The translations under genes were made by a program, and so were the position numbers. The notes under the pieces were generated by a model. It ran no database searches, was not told the DNA's origin, and saw nothing but the letters and a program-made list of their open reading frames with translations. Of a stretch of 64,000 nucleotides of DNA, positions 1-9,013 are shown piece after piece. The stretch is from Desulfurococcales archaeon. Lineage in GTDB: Archaea; Thermoproteota; Thermoprotei_A; Sulfolobales; NBVN01. The stretch covers positions 1 to 64,000 of the forward strand of contig JAGDWD010000003.1 of the NCBI GenBank assembly GCA_023255955.1. Reading direction: 5' to 3'. Each line of letters begins with the position of its first letter. The first letter of the stretch is position 1.

Positions 1-151
1 GTTCCTGCCTAGTGTAAACTTTCATCCCTTTCCTCCTCATATCATGGGAGGGTCTCCGCTGTAGTGGATGAAGCCGGTACCCCTCTTTACCTACACCTAT
101 TCAGATTTGTCCTACCCTACATACCGGGCATAGACACGGCACTTTAATCAT
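1..151 (-). pseudogene. possible relic of a small zinc-ribbon protein gene
   Basis: On the minus strand an ATG at 151, preceded by an in-frame TTG, opens a frame encoding MMIKVPCLCPVCRVGQI, with a CxCPxC zinc-ribbon-like start. It stops at a TGA at 101-103. The same frame continues as IGVGKEGYRLHPLQRR and stops again near position 30. A second frame then reads MRRKGMKVYTRQE to the window edge. This looks like a decayed or frameshifted zinc-ribbon gene, but the left end is cut off and the family is not identified. A chance ORF cannot be excluded. Confidence 0.25.
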
Positions 152-233
152 CAAATAATGAACTTTACGTAAGATAGAAGCGGTTCCTCCATCCCGCTCA
201 GCCCCATTATACGAAAAACGAATATAACCTCAT

Positions 234-617
234 GTGTTTCTTAGATATTGGTGGCATCTAACGGGAGTAAAGCACGTAGTAAGTAAGGTAGATGATCAGC
301 CTATCAATGTGGTCATACCTTCACATGTAGATCCAGGTAAACTCATAGCAAAGCTTACCGAAGTCCTAGGTCGCTCCGGTAGTAGGAGGTTCAACCTGTT
401 CTTAGTGAAAAGTGGTGAAGCTAGAGACCTTGAAGAGCTGAAGGACCTCATCCTAAGCAACTATACGTGGACCATCAACATATACTTACTCAACGACACC
501 CGCAACCTAGTGCCAAAGATATGTAGTGGCAGGATTGTGCTCGTCTCTTCAGGGGAGATGGTCCGATCCCTTAGAGAACATTGCCATAGCAACCTCGAGA
601 TCGAGGTTGTTGAGTGA
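234..617 (+). CDS. unknown 127-aa protein upstream of a radical SAM gene
   Basis: I do not recognise this protein. It is soluble, with alternating hydrophobic strands and charged helices (INVVIPSHVDPGKLIAKL near residues 24-41; SGRIVLVSSGEMVRSLRE near 98-115) and no membrane segment or cysteine cluster. The frame begins at GTG 234; a TATA-like AATATAAC lies only a few bases upstream, so the start is uncertain. The stop overlaps the GTG of the following B12-type radical SAM gene (GTGA at 614-617), implying cotranscription and perhaps a shared function. Confidence 0.6.
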   Translation: MFLRYWWHLTGVKHVVSKVDDQPINVVIPSHVDPGKLIAKLTEVLGRSGSRRFNLFLVKSGEARDLEELKDLILSNYTWTINIYLLNDTRNLVPKICSGRIVLVSSGEMVRSLREHCHSNLEIEVVE

Positions 618-2128
618 TGTTTGAGGTAGTGCTCACTACGGATAGGACGATGATGAGTAACCACCATGGGAAGGAGTTCCTGGGTTTCATTGCTACAGGT
701 CCCCCTATAGGGATGCCTGAGTGGTTGTGGATGAAACTGGCAGCCCCTAAGGTGAAGGTAGATAGACTTGGAAGACCGGTCGAGGCTCCCTACGGTATGA
801 GGAAGATCGAGGCAGTTCTCCAAGAGGCGGGCTTCAACGCCGGCATAGTGGACCCGGATCATCTCCACAAGCATCTTCACACGATGAAGGTCTTAATGCT
901 CAGTCACCACGATTACTTCGCTTACGGACCTCCCAGTAGTGAGTGGTGGGCTCTGACCGGGCGGGAACCTATAAATAGGAGGAGCTTCTTCAAGTTGATG
1001 AATAGCCCTATAATCAGGAAGGCGAAGGAGAGGGGTGTTAAGATAATAGCTGGAGGTCCAGCTGCGTGGCAGTGGCTATACGAGCTTGAACTCATGGATA
1101 GGTGGGGTGTTGACGTAGTTGTCGATGGTGAGGGTGAGAAGGTCGTCGTGGACTTAGTTAGGAAGGCCCTCAACGGTGAGCCCCTACCTAGATACATCTA
1201 CGTAGGTGTCGATGATGTCCCGAGAATCGAGGAGATCCCAACCATAAAGGGTGCTAGTGTTAACGGTCTTGTGGAGATTATGAGGGGGTGCCCTAGGGGC
1301 TGTAAATTCTGCAGTGTGACTCTGAGACCCCTCAGATTCATCCCTCTCGAGAAGATCCTAGCTGAGGTCGAGATAAACCTACGATCAGGGGTTAGAGGAG
1401 TCATACTTCACAGCGAGGACGTCCTACTCTACCATGCGGACGGGGTTAAACCCCGCCCAGAACCCTTACTCAAACTCCACGAAGAGGTTTTGAAGAGGGT
1501 TGGGGAGAGAGGTAGTTTTGCGTGGGCCCATGCTAGCCTAGCAGCCATTAAGTACGCGGAAGATACTTACGGCCTGATATCAAAGCTCACTAAGGAGTAC
1601 ATACTGAACGAACACAGGAAAATACTGGGAGTTGAGGTAGGTATTGAGACAGGGAGCCCGGAGCTTGCCCGGAAGATCATGATAGCAAAGTCCGCCCCGT
1701 ACCCCCCGGAGCAGTGGCCGGAAGTAGTTGAAGATGCTTTCAGCATAATGCATGAGAACATGGTGGTACCAGCCGCTACAGTAATTCTCGGCATACCTGG
1801 AGAGACCCCGGACGACGTAGTTAAGACGGTTGAGCTCTTGGATAGGCTTAAACCGTACAGGAGCATCATAGTGCCGATGTTTTTCGTACCTATGGGCACA
1901 CTAAAGAGGAACGTGTGGTTCCTGAGGGAGCACCTAACGAGGGAACATGTAGACGCTATGTTGAAGATGTATGAACACTCTATCTACTGGGCTGAAGACA
2001 TAATTAATATATACATGAGTAGCGCAGTACACGCACCTCTCAAACTACTAATCAAGTATTTCCTCAAGTACGTTAGGAGGAACGTAAGTAAGTATCGTGG
2101 TAAACTCGAGGAGCTCCTCAAGAAATAA
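614..2128 (+). CDS. B12-binding-domain radical SAM protein
   Basis: This 504-residue protein has the Fe-S motif RGCPRGCKFCS (CxxxCxxC), which binds the 4Fe-4S cluster that cleaves S-adenosylmethionine. An N-terminal Rossmann-like region (IVDPDHLHKHLH, IIAGGPAAW, VVDGEGEKVVVDL) matches the cobalamin-binding-like domain of class B radical SAM enzymes. Later TIM-barrel strands include GVEVGIETGSPELARKIM and TVILGIPGETPDDVV. Such enzymes do difficult methylations or rearrangements; the substrate is not evident. Translation can start at GTG 614 or ATG 617. The preceding unknown gene overlaps by 4 bp. Confidence 0.8.
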   Translation: MMFEVVLTTDRTMMSNHHGKEFLGFIATGPPIGMPEWLWMKLAAPKVKVDRLGRPVEAPYGMRKIEAVLQEAGFNAGIVDPDHLHKHLHTMKVLMLSHHDYFAYGPPSSEWWALTGREPINRRSFFKLMNSPIIRKAKERGVKIIAGGPAAWQWLYELELMDRWGVDVVVDGEGEKVVVDLVRKALNGEPLPRYIYVGVDDVPRIEEIPTIKGASVNGLVEIMRGCPRGCKFCSVTLRPLRFIPLEKILAEVEINLRSGVRGVILHSEDVLLYHADGVKPRPEPLLKLHEEVLKRVGERGSFAWAHASLAAIKYAEDTYGLISKLTKEYILNEHRKILGVEVGIETGSPELARKIMIAKSAPYPPEQWPEVVEDAFSIMHENMVVPAATVILGIPGETPDDVVKTVELLDRLKPYRSIIVPMFFVPMGTLKRNVWFLREHLTREHVDAMLKMYEHSIYWAEDIINIYMSSAVHAPLKLLIKYFLKYVRRNVSKYRGKLEELLKK

Positions 2129-2246
2129 GCCTAGGTATCCACGGATTCTGCTCGGTGTTAGCACCACTTAATCTAAAAATAGAAAGCGGAAGCTGTCGGT
2201 TTAGTTGTGCTAGAGTTGAAGCTTATTTCAGCTTGATCGTTCATTT

Positions 2247-3635
2247 ATGAGGTGGTGGACGTTACCGGCTGAGGAGAGTACTCTAGACCACTACCGCTCG
2301 ATGATTGTCCACGGGTCGTTCTATAGGACCCTCCTAAAGCTCGCATTACCCATGATCGTCTTCGAGGTCGTAAACGTATCGTACAACCTAGTTGACGCAT
2401 ACTGGCTTGGTTTCTGGGGTGGGGCGACCTTCACCGTACCACGCCTCGTTAGACCTACCTACATGTTCTTCGAGGCCGTGTTCATGGGTTTGGGAGCGGC
2501 TAACCTAGCTTTAATGTCTCAGTACATTGGTGGGAGAAGATATGAGGAAGCTGCTAAAACGTTCTCGAGATTCCTAACCTTAAATATCTTCCTAGGGCTG
2601 ATCCTAACCCCAACCTATATCGAGGTAAACGACCTCCTAGTAAGGTACGTCATCCGAGCACCTCCTGAGGTAGTAGGTCCCACACTCTCATACGCCAATA
2701 TAATCGCACTAGACATCTTCCTCTACGGTCTCGACTCGACGTTCACGAACGCCTTTCAGTCCGTAGGGAACACTAAGCTACCGGCTACCGCAGGGATAAT
2801 ATCATCCTTACTAAACTTCGTTCTAGACCCCATACTCATCATCGGCCTAGCAGGACTGCCCAGCATGGGACCTGCCGGCGCTGCCGCAGCCACCGTTATC
2901 TCAAGACTTGCTAAAGTGCTTACCCTAGCCTACGCATTTACGAGGGAGTTCCCTGAGATAGGTGTTAGACTAACTAGAGACTTCGACATACCATGGTTGA
3001 AGAATGTTATCGCTGTGGGAGGCCCGATGTTCTTGAGACAGGCTACTAACAGCGTGGGGGTGATGATCCAGTACTCTATAGTTAACTCCTTCGGTGTCGT
3101 AGCTACACAAGCTTACACTATAGGCTTCCTATTCATGGACATAGCTGAGGCCGTTGTGCGGGGGTCTACAACACCTATAGCAGTCATGGTGGGCCAGAAC
3201 CTGGGTGCTAGGAACCTAGACCGCGCTAGGGAGATAGGGATCAAGTCGAGCTTGACCATGGGGAGCGTGACGGCTGCTGTGTCCTTAGTTCTTTTCCTTG
3301 CTAGGGAGGAGCTGGCAAGGATCTTCACGAGTGATCCGGTAGTTCTCGGAGAGTCTATGAAGTTCCTGGGAGTATTCCTCCCGACACTACCGTTCCTGAC
3401 ACTACTCTTCGTAGGGGTAGCTATAGGGCGTGGTTCGGGAAGTACTCTAACCCCCCTAGTCATAACGCTCGTGAGAATGTGGGGTATGAGGATCTTCCTA
3501 GCATATCTCCTATCTGTGGTTGTAGGTATGGGCACTGACGGGGTGTGGATCTCCATATCTCTAGGTAACGTAGTAGCTGGAATAGCTTCAGTAGTCTGGA
3601 TAGCTGTAGGTAGGTGGTGTAAACCTATAGTATAG
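2247..3635 (+). CDS. MATE family multidrug/cation antiporter
   Basis: A 462-residue polytopic membrane protein with about 12 predicted helices in two similar halves, the usual size and architecture of MATE exporters, which expel drugs or metabolites in exchange for Na+ or H+. The first half has KLALPMIVFEVVNVSYNLVD, typical of MATE helix 1, and the second half starts around VIAVGGPMFLRQATNSVGVM. An N-terminal cytoplasmic segment of about 25 residues precedes helix 1. The ATG at 2247 is the likely start. The substrate cannot be told. It appears to be a single-gene unit between the radical SAM gene and convergent pcm. Confidence 0.85.
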   Translation: MRWWTLPAEESTLDHYRSMIVHGSFYRTLLKLALPMIVFEVVNVSYNLVDAYWLGFWGGATFTVPRLVRPTYMFFEAVFMGLGAANLALMSQYIGGRRYEEAAKTFSRFLTLNIFLGLILTPTYIEVNDLLVRYVIRAPPEVVGPTLSYANIIALDIFLYGLDSTFTNAFQSVGNTKLPATAGIISSLLNFVLDPILIIGLAGLPSMGPAGAAAATVISRLAKVLTLAYAFTREFPEIGVRLTRDFDIPWLKNVIAVGGPMFLRQATNSVGVMIQYSIVNSFGVVATQAYTIGFLFMDIAEAVVRGSTTPIAVMVGQNLGARNLDRAREIGIKSSLTMGSVTAAVSLVLFLAREELARIFTSDPVVLGESMKFLGVFLPTLPFLTLLFVGVAIGRGSGSTLTPLVITLVRMWGMRIFLAYLLSVVVGMGTDGVWISISLGNVVAGIASVVWIAVGRWCKPIV

Positions 3636-3720
3636 TACAGGGCATAACCACCATCAAACCCGGCCCCCAGCCATAGATAAGCAGAACAATCAGCTGTTTA
3701 CCGCAGAGATTTCCACAGAG

Positions 3721-4392
3721 TCATCTCCTAAAGCCGTACCTACCCACGAGAGGTACGAAGACACAGGGTATGCTTGTCTCATGTCTTATCTTACTACCCT
3801 CCTTTACCACCACCTTGAGGACCTGGAGCCATAACTCTCCCACCGGGATCACGAGCCTACCCCCATCCTTCAGTTGCTCAAGCATCGGCCTAGGTACCTC
3901 AGGTGCTGCTGCTGTAACTATGATCCTATCGTAGGGTGCCGCAGGCTCGAATCCCCCGCTCCCGTCACCTACAACTATAGATACCCTATCTAAGTAGCCT
4001 GCCCTCCTTAAGTTATTGAGGGCGAACTCCGCTAGCTGAGGTATCCTCTCAACCGTCCAGACATGGCCCTCCACCCCCACTATCTCCGCTATCACAGCAG
4101 CCTGATAACCACTCCCCGTACCCACCTCAAGTACCCTCTGACCAGGTTGAGGGCTGAGGAGCTCGGTCATGATGGCTACCATGTGAGGTGCGCTTATGGT
4201 CTGCCCGTAGCCTATGGGGAGCGGTGTGTCGCTATAGCTATACCTCCGATACTCCTCAGGAACGAAGTACTCCCTAGGAACCCTCATCATAGCATCGATA
4301 ACACTCTGACTCCTCAGGAATCCCTCGGAGATCAGGACATCGATAAGCCTCCTCCTCTCGCTCTCAAAAATGTTAATACACCATAATACCAT
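3721..4392 (-). CDS. pcm: protein-L-isoaspartate O-methyltransferase
   Basis: This 223-residue SAM-dependent methyltransferase repairs isoaspartyl residues formed by spontaneous Asn/Asp damage, a useful function at high temperature. Motif I is VLEVGTGSGYQAAV. The family-specific stretches VPREYFVPEEYR, PLPIGYGQTISAPHMVA and YDRIIVTAAAPEVP are all present, and length is normal. The ATG at 4392 follows an AT-rich element (AAAAACTTTAA, 4407-4417) shared with the divergent DUF371 gene, so both may be expressed from one small intergenic region of about 50 bp. Confidence 0.95.
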   Translation of the reverse strand: MVLWCINIFESERRRLIDVLISEGFLRSQSVIDAMMRVPREYFVPEEYRRYSYSDTPLPIGYGQTISAPHMVAIMTELLSPQPGQRVLEVGTGSGYQAAVIAEIVGVEGHVWTVERIPQLAEFALNNLRRAGYLDRVSIVVGDGSGGFEPAAPYDRIIVTAAAPEVPRPMLEQLKDGGRLVIPVGELWLQVLKVVVKEGSKIRHETSIPCVFVPLVGRYGFRR

Positions 4393-4441
4393 AGTGCAGA
4401 AACAGTAAAAACTTTAACCAAGAGCCTGACTTGGTGATCTA

Positions 4442-4873
4442 TTGAGGTACTGCGTTGACGTGGTAACGTTCCGAGGACACCGCAATGTTCGGGCAGAACA
4501 TCAAACCACCCTAGAGGTAACGAAGGACGAGTTCCTGACCCCTAGAGGTGACTGCATAGTCGGTATAGCAAGTAGTAAGGGGGCGTTGGAGATAGATGAA
4601 TGCGTTAAGGAGGTACTCAGGGAGGGTGGGAAGCTACTAGCTATCCTGGTCGTGGAGAACGGCCTCTTCGACTACGTAGTAGCTGAAGGATCTAACTCCA
4701 TGACGTTCAGCAACGACCAGAAGATCATTATACGTAGATCTACCTACGTAGACGGCTCCACGATCGGTATTAGAGCTAGTAAAGCAGCTAAGGATATCAG
4801 GAGGGACCTCATAGAGTCTCTAAAGCAGGGTTTGAAGGGGCACTTAATACTAATAGCTATACGCGGTACCTAA
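4442..4873 (+). CDS. DUF371 family protein
   Basis: A 143-residue protein of the archaeal DUF371 family, whose biochemical role is unknown. Family signatures visible are FRGHRNVRAEHQTTLEVTKD at the N-terminus, CIVGIASSKGALEID in the middle and the polar core DGSTIGIRASKAAKDIRRDL near the end. The start is a TTG at 4442 about 28 bp from the centre of an AT-rich TATA-like element, compatible with a leaderless mRNA. It is divergent from pcm. Confidence 0.85.
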   Translation: MRYCVDVVTFRGHRNVRAEHQTTLEVTKDEFLTPRGDCIVGIASSKGALEIDECVKEVLREGGKLLAILVVENGLFDYVVAEGSNSMTFSNDQKIIIRRSTYVDGSTIGIRASKAAKDIRRDLIESLKQGLKGHLILIAIRGT

Positions 4874-5083
4874 CCGAGGAAGGTAGCTCCCATGAATTAA
4901 AGTACTTAAAGCGGTACCTGAAGCCTCAGGCTCAGTTTACTCCCTAGAAGATCCACGTTTAGAGGTGATTACCTGCCACTACCGTAATAAGCTTCCAGCT
5001 AATTTATTAGGGCAGGCTATCCCCCATTACTTAATCACAGCTAAGGCATGGTGTCTCAAGTTGGGGACTCTGTTAGGTGGTGC

Positions 5084-6367
5084 TTAGAGAGGTAAGGTGA
5101 TGGCTTTCTTTATAGCTCTACCCTCCTTTATTACGGCGACTATATTCTCCCGATTTGTGAGGAGTTTTACATCAGTTAGCGGGTCACCCCTCACTATCAC
5201 TATGTCGGCTAGCTTACCCTTCTCGAGAGTCCCAACGCGTTTTTCCAGCCCAGCAGACTCAGCAGCGTTCTTCGTTGCGCAGGTTATTGCTTCGAGCGGG
5301 CTCATACCTAATTTCTCTACGAATATCTCTAGCTCCACAGCGTTATCTCCGTGTTTAAGTGCCTTGGTCCCACCTACGAAGTCCGTCCCAGTTGCTAACT
5401 TGACTCCCGCTCTGTAGGCTCTCCTTATGTTCTCTATATGTGCTTCGTACACCTCCCTAGCTTTCTCGAGGCCCCACCTAGGTGTTCCAAGCTCCTCACC
5501 GTATCTCAGTATCTGGTCGACTATAGCGAATGTCGGTACTACCACCGCGTTTCTTTCCTTAGCTAGCTCTATACCCTCATCGTCTATGAATATACCGTGC
5601 GCGATCACCTTAACCCCAGCCTTCAAAGCGTTGACTATACCCCTACTACCCTGAGCGTGAGCGTGAACCCACCTACCAGCATGCTCAGCTTCCTCAACTA
5701 TAGCTCTCACCTCCTCCAGGGTGAACTGAACGTACTCGGGCCTATCCCTCTCAGAGAGAACTCCCCCGGTCGTGCAGATCTTAATGAAGTCAGCCCCCTC
5801 CCTCAACACAAACCTAGCTGCCTTCCTACACTCCTCAACACCATCACACAGAACCGAGAACCCTCCGAGCTTTGAGGTCCTCACATCCACATACTCCGGA
5901 GGTAGGTAGTGGGTATCACCATGGCCGAACGTCTGACTTATTACATGCCCCGCCGAGACTACTCTAGGACCTACGATCGTGCCCTCAGCTAAGGCATGCT
6001 TTATAGGTACACCGATATCACTCCCAGCATCCACAACAGTAGTAAAACCTGCCTCTATCAGCGACCTAAGATCCTGAACTACCCTAGCCACCCTCGTAGC
6101 ATACGGGACTAGCAGAGGCTCCTTAACCATATCGAGAGTTCTATACCCAAGTAGGTGCATGTGAGCATCTATGAGGCCGGGTAGCGCTGTATACCCCCTA
6201 AGCTCCACTACATCAGCATTAGGAGGTACCTCCACAGATCCCGAGCTACCTACATCCCTAATTAGAGAACCCTCAATCACTATAACACCGTTCTCGATTG
6301 AAGGCTCCCCAGTGCCCTTCACAATCCTAAGCCCGGAGAGTGCTACTACTCTAACCAAGACTAGCAC
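5084..6367 (-). CDS. metal-dependent amidohydrolase (Xaa-Pro dipeptidase-like)
   Basis: A 427-residue amidohydrolase-superfamily enzyme related to the group of Xaa-Arg/Xaa-Pro dipeptidase-like hydrolases. Metal ligands are evident: LIDAHMHL (HxH), the candidate carbamylated lysine in DFIKICTTGG, WVHAHAQG, IAHGIF and the aspartate in LATGTDFVGG. The C-terminus has the usual NAAESAGLEKRVGTLEKGKL and ADIVIVRGDPL beta-sandwich return. It probably hydrolyses a peptide-like or cyclic amide bond in the cytosol; the substrate is not determined. It is monocistronic and divergent from the following PLP gene. Confidence 0.85.
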   Translation of the reverse strand: MLVLVRVVALSGLRIVKGTGEPSIENGVIVIEGSLIRDVGSSGSVEVPPNADVVELRGYTALPGLIDAHMHLLGYRTLDMVKEPLLVPYATRVARVVQDLRSLIEAGFTTVVDAGSDIGVPIKHALAEGTIVGPRVVSAGHVISQTFGHGDTHYLPPEYVDVRTSKLGGFSVLCDGVEECRKAARFVLREGADFIKICTTGGVLSERDRPEYVQFTLEEVRAIVEEAEHAGRWVHAHAQGSRGIVNALKAGVKVIAHGIFIDDEGIELAKERNAVVVPTFAIVDQILRYGEELGTPRWGLEKAREVYEAHIENIRRAYRAGVKLATGTDFVGGTKALKHGDNAVELEIFVEKLGMSPLEAITCATKNAAESAGLEKRVGTLEKGKLADIVIVRGDPLTDVKLLTNRENIVAVIKEGRAIKKAITLPL

Positions 6368-6455
6368 CCGCTATGACATCCCTCAAAAATAAAAGTATGT
6401 TCTGCTACACTACCCGAACTTTAAACCCTCCTCAACGTTTTAATTGGTGTGTTAA

Positions 6456-7613
6456 TTGGGTCTAGGCACGGAACTGGTAGGTGGGGATAGGTTTGAGGAT
6501 CGTTACGGTTCCCATATACCACCCATATACTTAAGTGTAGTCTACGATTATTTGGACTATGAAGCGGGTCTAGCAGTCTTTAGTGATAGGGGAACTTACA
6601 TCAGGTACAGCCGGGAAGAGAACCCCACTGTAAGGGCTCTCGAGAAGATATTAACTAAGATTGAAGGGGGTGGGGATGCTCTTGCCTTCAATAGCGGTAT
6701 GTCAGCAGAGCTCACACTATTCCTACATCTTTTAAAGCCTGGATCGAAGGTGGTAATACCCTTTGAAGTTTACGGTAGCACTCTCACATTACTTGAGAAA
6801 CTCTCAGCTATGATCAACTTCAAGGTTGTGAAGGTATGGCCTAGTGCCGAGAGCATTGTTGAAGCTGTCACTGAGGACACTTCCCTAGTGTTTGTCGAGA
6901 CCATGACGAACCCTACACTCAAAATCATAGATCTAGCCGAGCTATCTGGCCTAGCTGATGAGGGTGTTACTCTAGTAGTTGACAACACGTTCACAACACC
7001 AATCCTCGTAAAACCAATAAAGTATGGGGCCAGCTACGTAATCCACAGCATCACGAAGTATATAGCTGGACACAACGATGTGGTGGGAGGTATCCTCGTA
7101 TCTAGATCCACTCATATAGGGGATCTATGGGACTGGAGAAGGATGAGTGGGACCATTCTCCAACCGCTGGAGGCGTACCTAGCTCTGAGAGGGTTGAAGA
7201 CCTTGGAGGTAAGGTTCGAAAGACAGTCTAAGACTGCCCTCGAGCTAGCTGAGTTCCTCAGTGAGCATCCTAGAGTAGAGGAGGTTCACTACCCAGGCCT
7301 TACCACCAGCCCCTACCACGAACTAGCTAACAAGCTCTTCGAGAGAAGACTATACGGGGGAGTTATCAGCTTTAAGATTAGGGGAAGCTATGGAGATGCC
7401 GTTGAGTTCATGAGGAAGCTGAGTATCGTGAGAAGAGCTGCAAGTCTCGGAGGAGTTGAGTCCCTTGCTGTACTACCAGCTAAGGCGGGTAGTGCCTTCA
7501 TACCGAGCGATATAAGACAGAAACTAGGGATCTCAGAGAACCTCGTTAGACTGTCCGTAGGGTTGGAGGATCCTGAGGACCTAAAGGAGGACCTAGATAG
7601 AGCACTTAAATAA
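6456..7613 (+). CDS. PLP-dependent Cys/Met metabolism enzyme (cystathionine gamma-synthase/lyase type)
   Basis: A fold-type I PLP enzyme of the Cys/Met metabolism family (385 residues, standard size). It has the substrate-loop YIRYSREENPTVRALEKIL, NSGMSAELTLFLHLLKPG for cofactor binding, VVDNTFTTP, and the PLP lysine in HSITKYIAGHNDVVGG. Members make or cleave cystathionine, or act as O-acyl-homoserine sulfhydrylases or methionine gamma-lyases; sequence alone does not separate these. The start is TTG at 6456. The next gene on the same strand is a degenerate threonine-synthase homologue, so a link to the homoserine branch (Met versus Thr) is plausible. Confidence 0.85.
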   Translation: MGLGTELVGGDRFEDRYGSHIPPIYLSVVYDYLDYEAGLAVFSDRGTYIRYSREENPTVRALEKILTKIEGGGDALAFNSGMSAELTLFLHLLKPGSKVVIPFEVYGSTLTLLEKLSAMINFKVVKVWPSAESIVEAVTEDTSLVFVETMTNPTLKIIDLAELSGLADEGVTLVVDNTFTTPILVKPIKYGASYVIHSITKYIAGHNDVVGGILVSRSTHIGDLWDWRRMSGTILQPLEAYLALRGLKTLEVRFERQSKTALELAEFLSEHPRVEEVHYPGLTTSPYHELANKLFERRLYGGVISFKIRGSYGDAVEFMRKLSIVRRAASLGGVESLAVLPAKAGSAFIPSDIRQKLGISENLVRLSVGLEDPEDLKEDLDRALK

Positions 7614-7770
7614 GGATACTCGGAATTACAGCTGAAGGCAGGTCCTTCAGGACGTGGAGGAGACAGATAGCTATGTGAAACTCCAACAACTCACCATCAA
7701 CGTGTTCACCAGTTAATGCCCACTTGAACCGATATATTTAGGTGCTACACGTATTTCCCTTCATGGTTAG

Positions 7771-8922
7771 GTGGGGGAGATTCAGGTCCCGGACCACATA
7801 GTCCAGTGCGTTGTTTGCGGTGCCAGGTTTCGCAGTAATCTGTTACTTCATAGGGGGTACTGCCCTAGGTGTGGGGGTATCGTTACCGTTAGGTATGAGG
7901 GTCTCTCGTTTAGGGTTGACCCATCTGGTCCCGGTATCTGGCGGTACGCATCACTCCTCCCCGCTGTCGGTGCTAGGGTATCGCTAGGTGAGGGTCTGAC
8001 ACCTATTCAGAAGCTCGGGGAGGTTCTGGTGAAGAACGAGCGAGCTAATCCGACGGGCTCTTACAGTGATCGTGCGTCGGCACTCATAGCTTCCTACATT
8101 GCTAGCGTGAGGGCCGGTGCTGTAGCTACCCCCTACGTAGAGGACTTTACTAGGTCCCTACTCTACTACCTATCGCATGCTGACCACATAGGTAGGTTCA
8201 TCGTGGTGGTTTCGGACGTGCTCTCAGTTCCTTCTGAGGATGTCCTGTACTTCATCTCGAAGGGAGTTGAGGTCGTGAGGCAGCTGAGTCCGACAGCCAA
8301 CTTCGTAGAGGTTGACTATCTTAACCCCCTAACTATCGAAGGCCTCAAGACGATAGTCTTAGAGATCTACGAGGAGGGGGTTGAAGTAGACAGTGTAGTA
8401 GTACCTGCTGAGACAGGCCTCCTAGCATTCTCGATCTGGAAGGGGATTCAGGACCTGAAGGAGCTCGGATATGAAGCTAACTACGAGGTGGTGGCAGTCC
8501 TGGTCGGTGAACGGGACGTACCTAACATCATCTCGATGACCCGTGACATACGTGTTGTGAGGGTCTCCGATGAGGAGGCCTATGAAGCCACTAAGAAGCT
8601 CCTAGGGAAGGGAATTAAGGCTAAGCCCCTCTCAGCAGCTAGCTACTACATAGGGGAAAACCTCGGGAGGTCTATCGCAGTCATCACAGCAGGCTTTAAA
8701 CAGCCAGCTAGGGGTAGGTACGTAAGCGAGGTGAGGAAGGTAGTGAGGGAGGTACTATCGAGGAAGTCCCCCCTGACTGCCTATAACATATGGAAGGAGA
8801 AACCCGTCTTCACATTGAGGGGAATATACAGAGCCGTTAAGTCCATGGAGCAGAGTGGTGAACTCTGCTACGAGGTCTCCTCCCACGGTAAGAGAAAGAT
8901 CAAGCTATACTACCTATGCTAG
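7771..8922 (+). CDS. threonine-synthase-like pseudoenzyme with C-terminal winged-helix-like domain
   Basis: The N-terminus has the zinc-ribbon of archaeal threonine synthases (CVVC at 13-16, CPRC at 31-34) and the family stretch SLGEGLTPIQKL at 71-82. Where active enzymes have NPTGSFKDR with the PLP Schiff-base lysine, this protein reads NPTGSYSDR (93-101), so Ser99 replaces lysine. The Gly/Ser-rich phosphate loop after it is also unlike the family (AVATPYVEDFTRS). The last ~60 residues (SPLTAYNIWKEKPVFTLRGI, then AVKSMEQSGELCYEV) look like a winged helix. I infer loss of catalysis and possible reuse as a ligand-sensing regulator. Start GTG 7771. Confidence 0.75.
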   Translation: MGEIQVPDHIVQCVVCGARFRSNLLLHRGYCPRCGGIVTVRYEGLSFRVDPSGPGIWRYASLLPAVGARVSLGEGLTPIQKLGEVLVKNERANPTGSYSDRASALIASYIASVRAGAVATPYVEDFTRSLLYYLSHADHIGRFIVVVSDVLSVPSEDVLYFISKGVEVVRQLSPTANFVEVDYLNPLTIEGLKTIVLEIYEEGVEVDSVVVPAETGLLAFSIWKGIQDLKELGYEANYEVVAVLVGERDVPNIISMTRDIRVVRVSDEEAYEATKKLLGKGIKAKPLSAASYYIGENLGRSIAVITAGFKQPARGRYVSEVRKVVREVLSRKSPLTAYNIWKEKPVFTLRGIYRAVKSMEQSGELCYEVSSHGKRKIKLYYLC

Positions 8923-8965
8923 TTAACCAGGTATCATCTTCACCTACCTCGATGATCGGGCACCC

Positions 8966-8982
8966 ACACCTTATATATAGTC
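8966..8982 (+). promoter_or_regulatory. strong TATA promoter left in front of the first mobile element copy
   Basis: CACACCTTATATATAGTC contains an excellent archaeal TATA box at 8971-8980. Transcription would start near 9002, 12 bp before the repeat element that begins at 9014. No intact plus-strand gene follows; a 33-codon frame from ATG 9010 runs into the element and stops at 9111. The promoter probably belonged to a lost gene, or now transcribes the element. Confidence 0.5.
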
Positions 8983-9013
8983 TAAATCCATACAAAGCTG
9001 TGGGAGTTGATGG

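Noticed and set aside
461-880. 139-codon minus-strand frame
   Set aside because: It lies antisense to two overlapping plus-strand genes with clear coding logic and has no recognisable domain.
4407-4417. Single TATA box driving both pcm and DUF371
   Set aside because: Spacing to DUF371 (about 30 bp) is acceptable, but only about 20 bp separates it from the pcm ATG, so sharing is not supported strongly enough to list as a feature.
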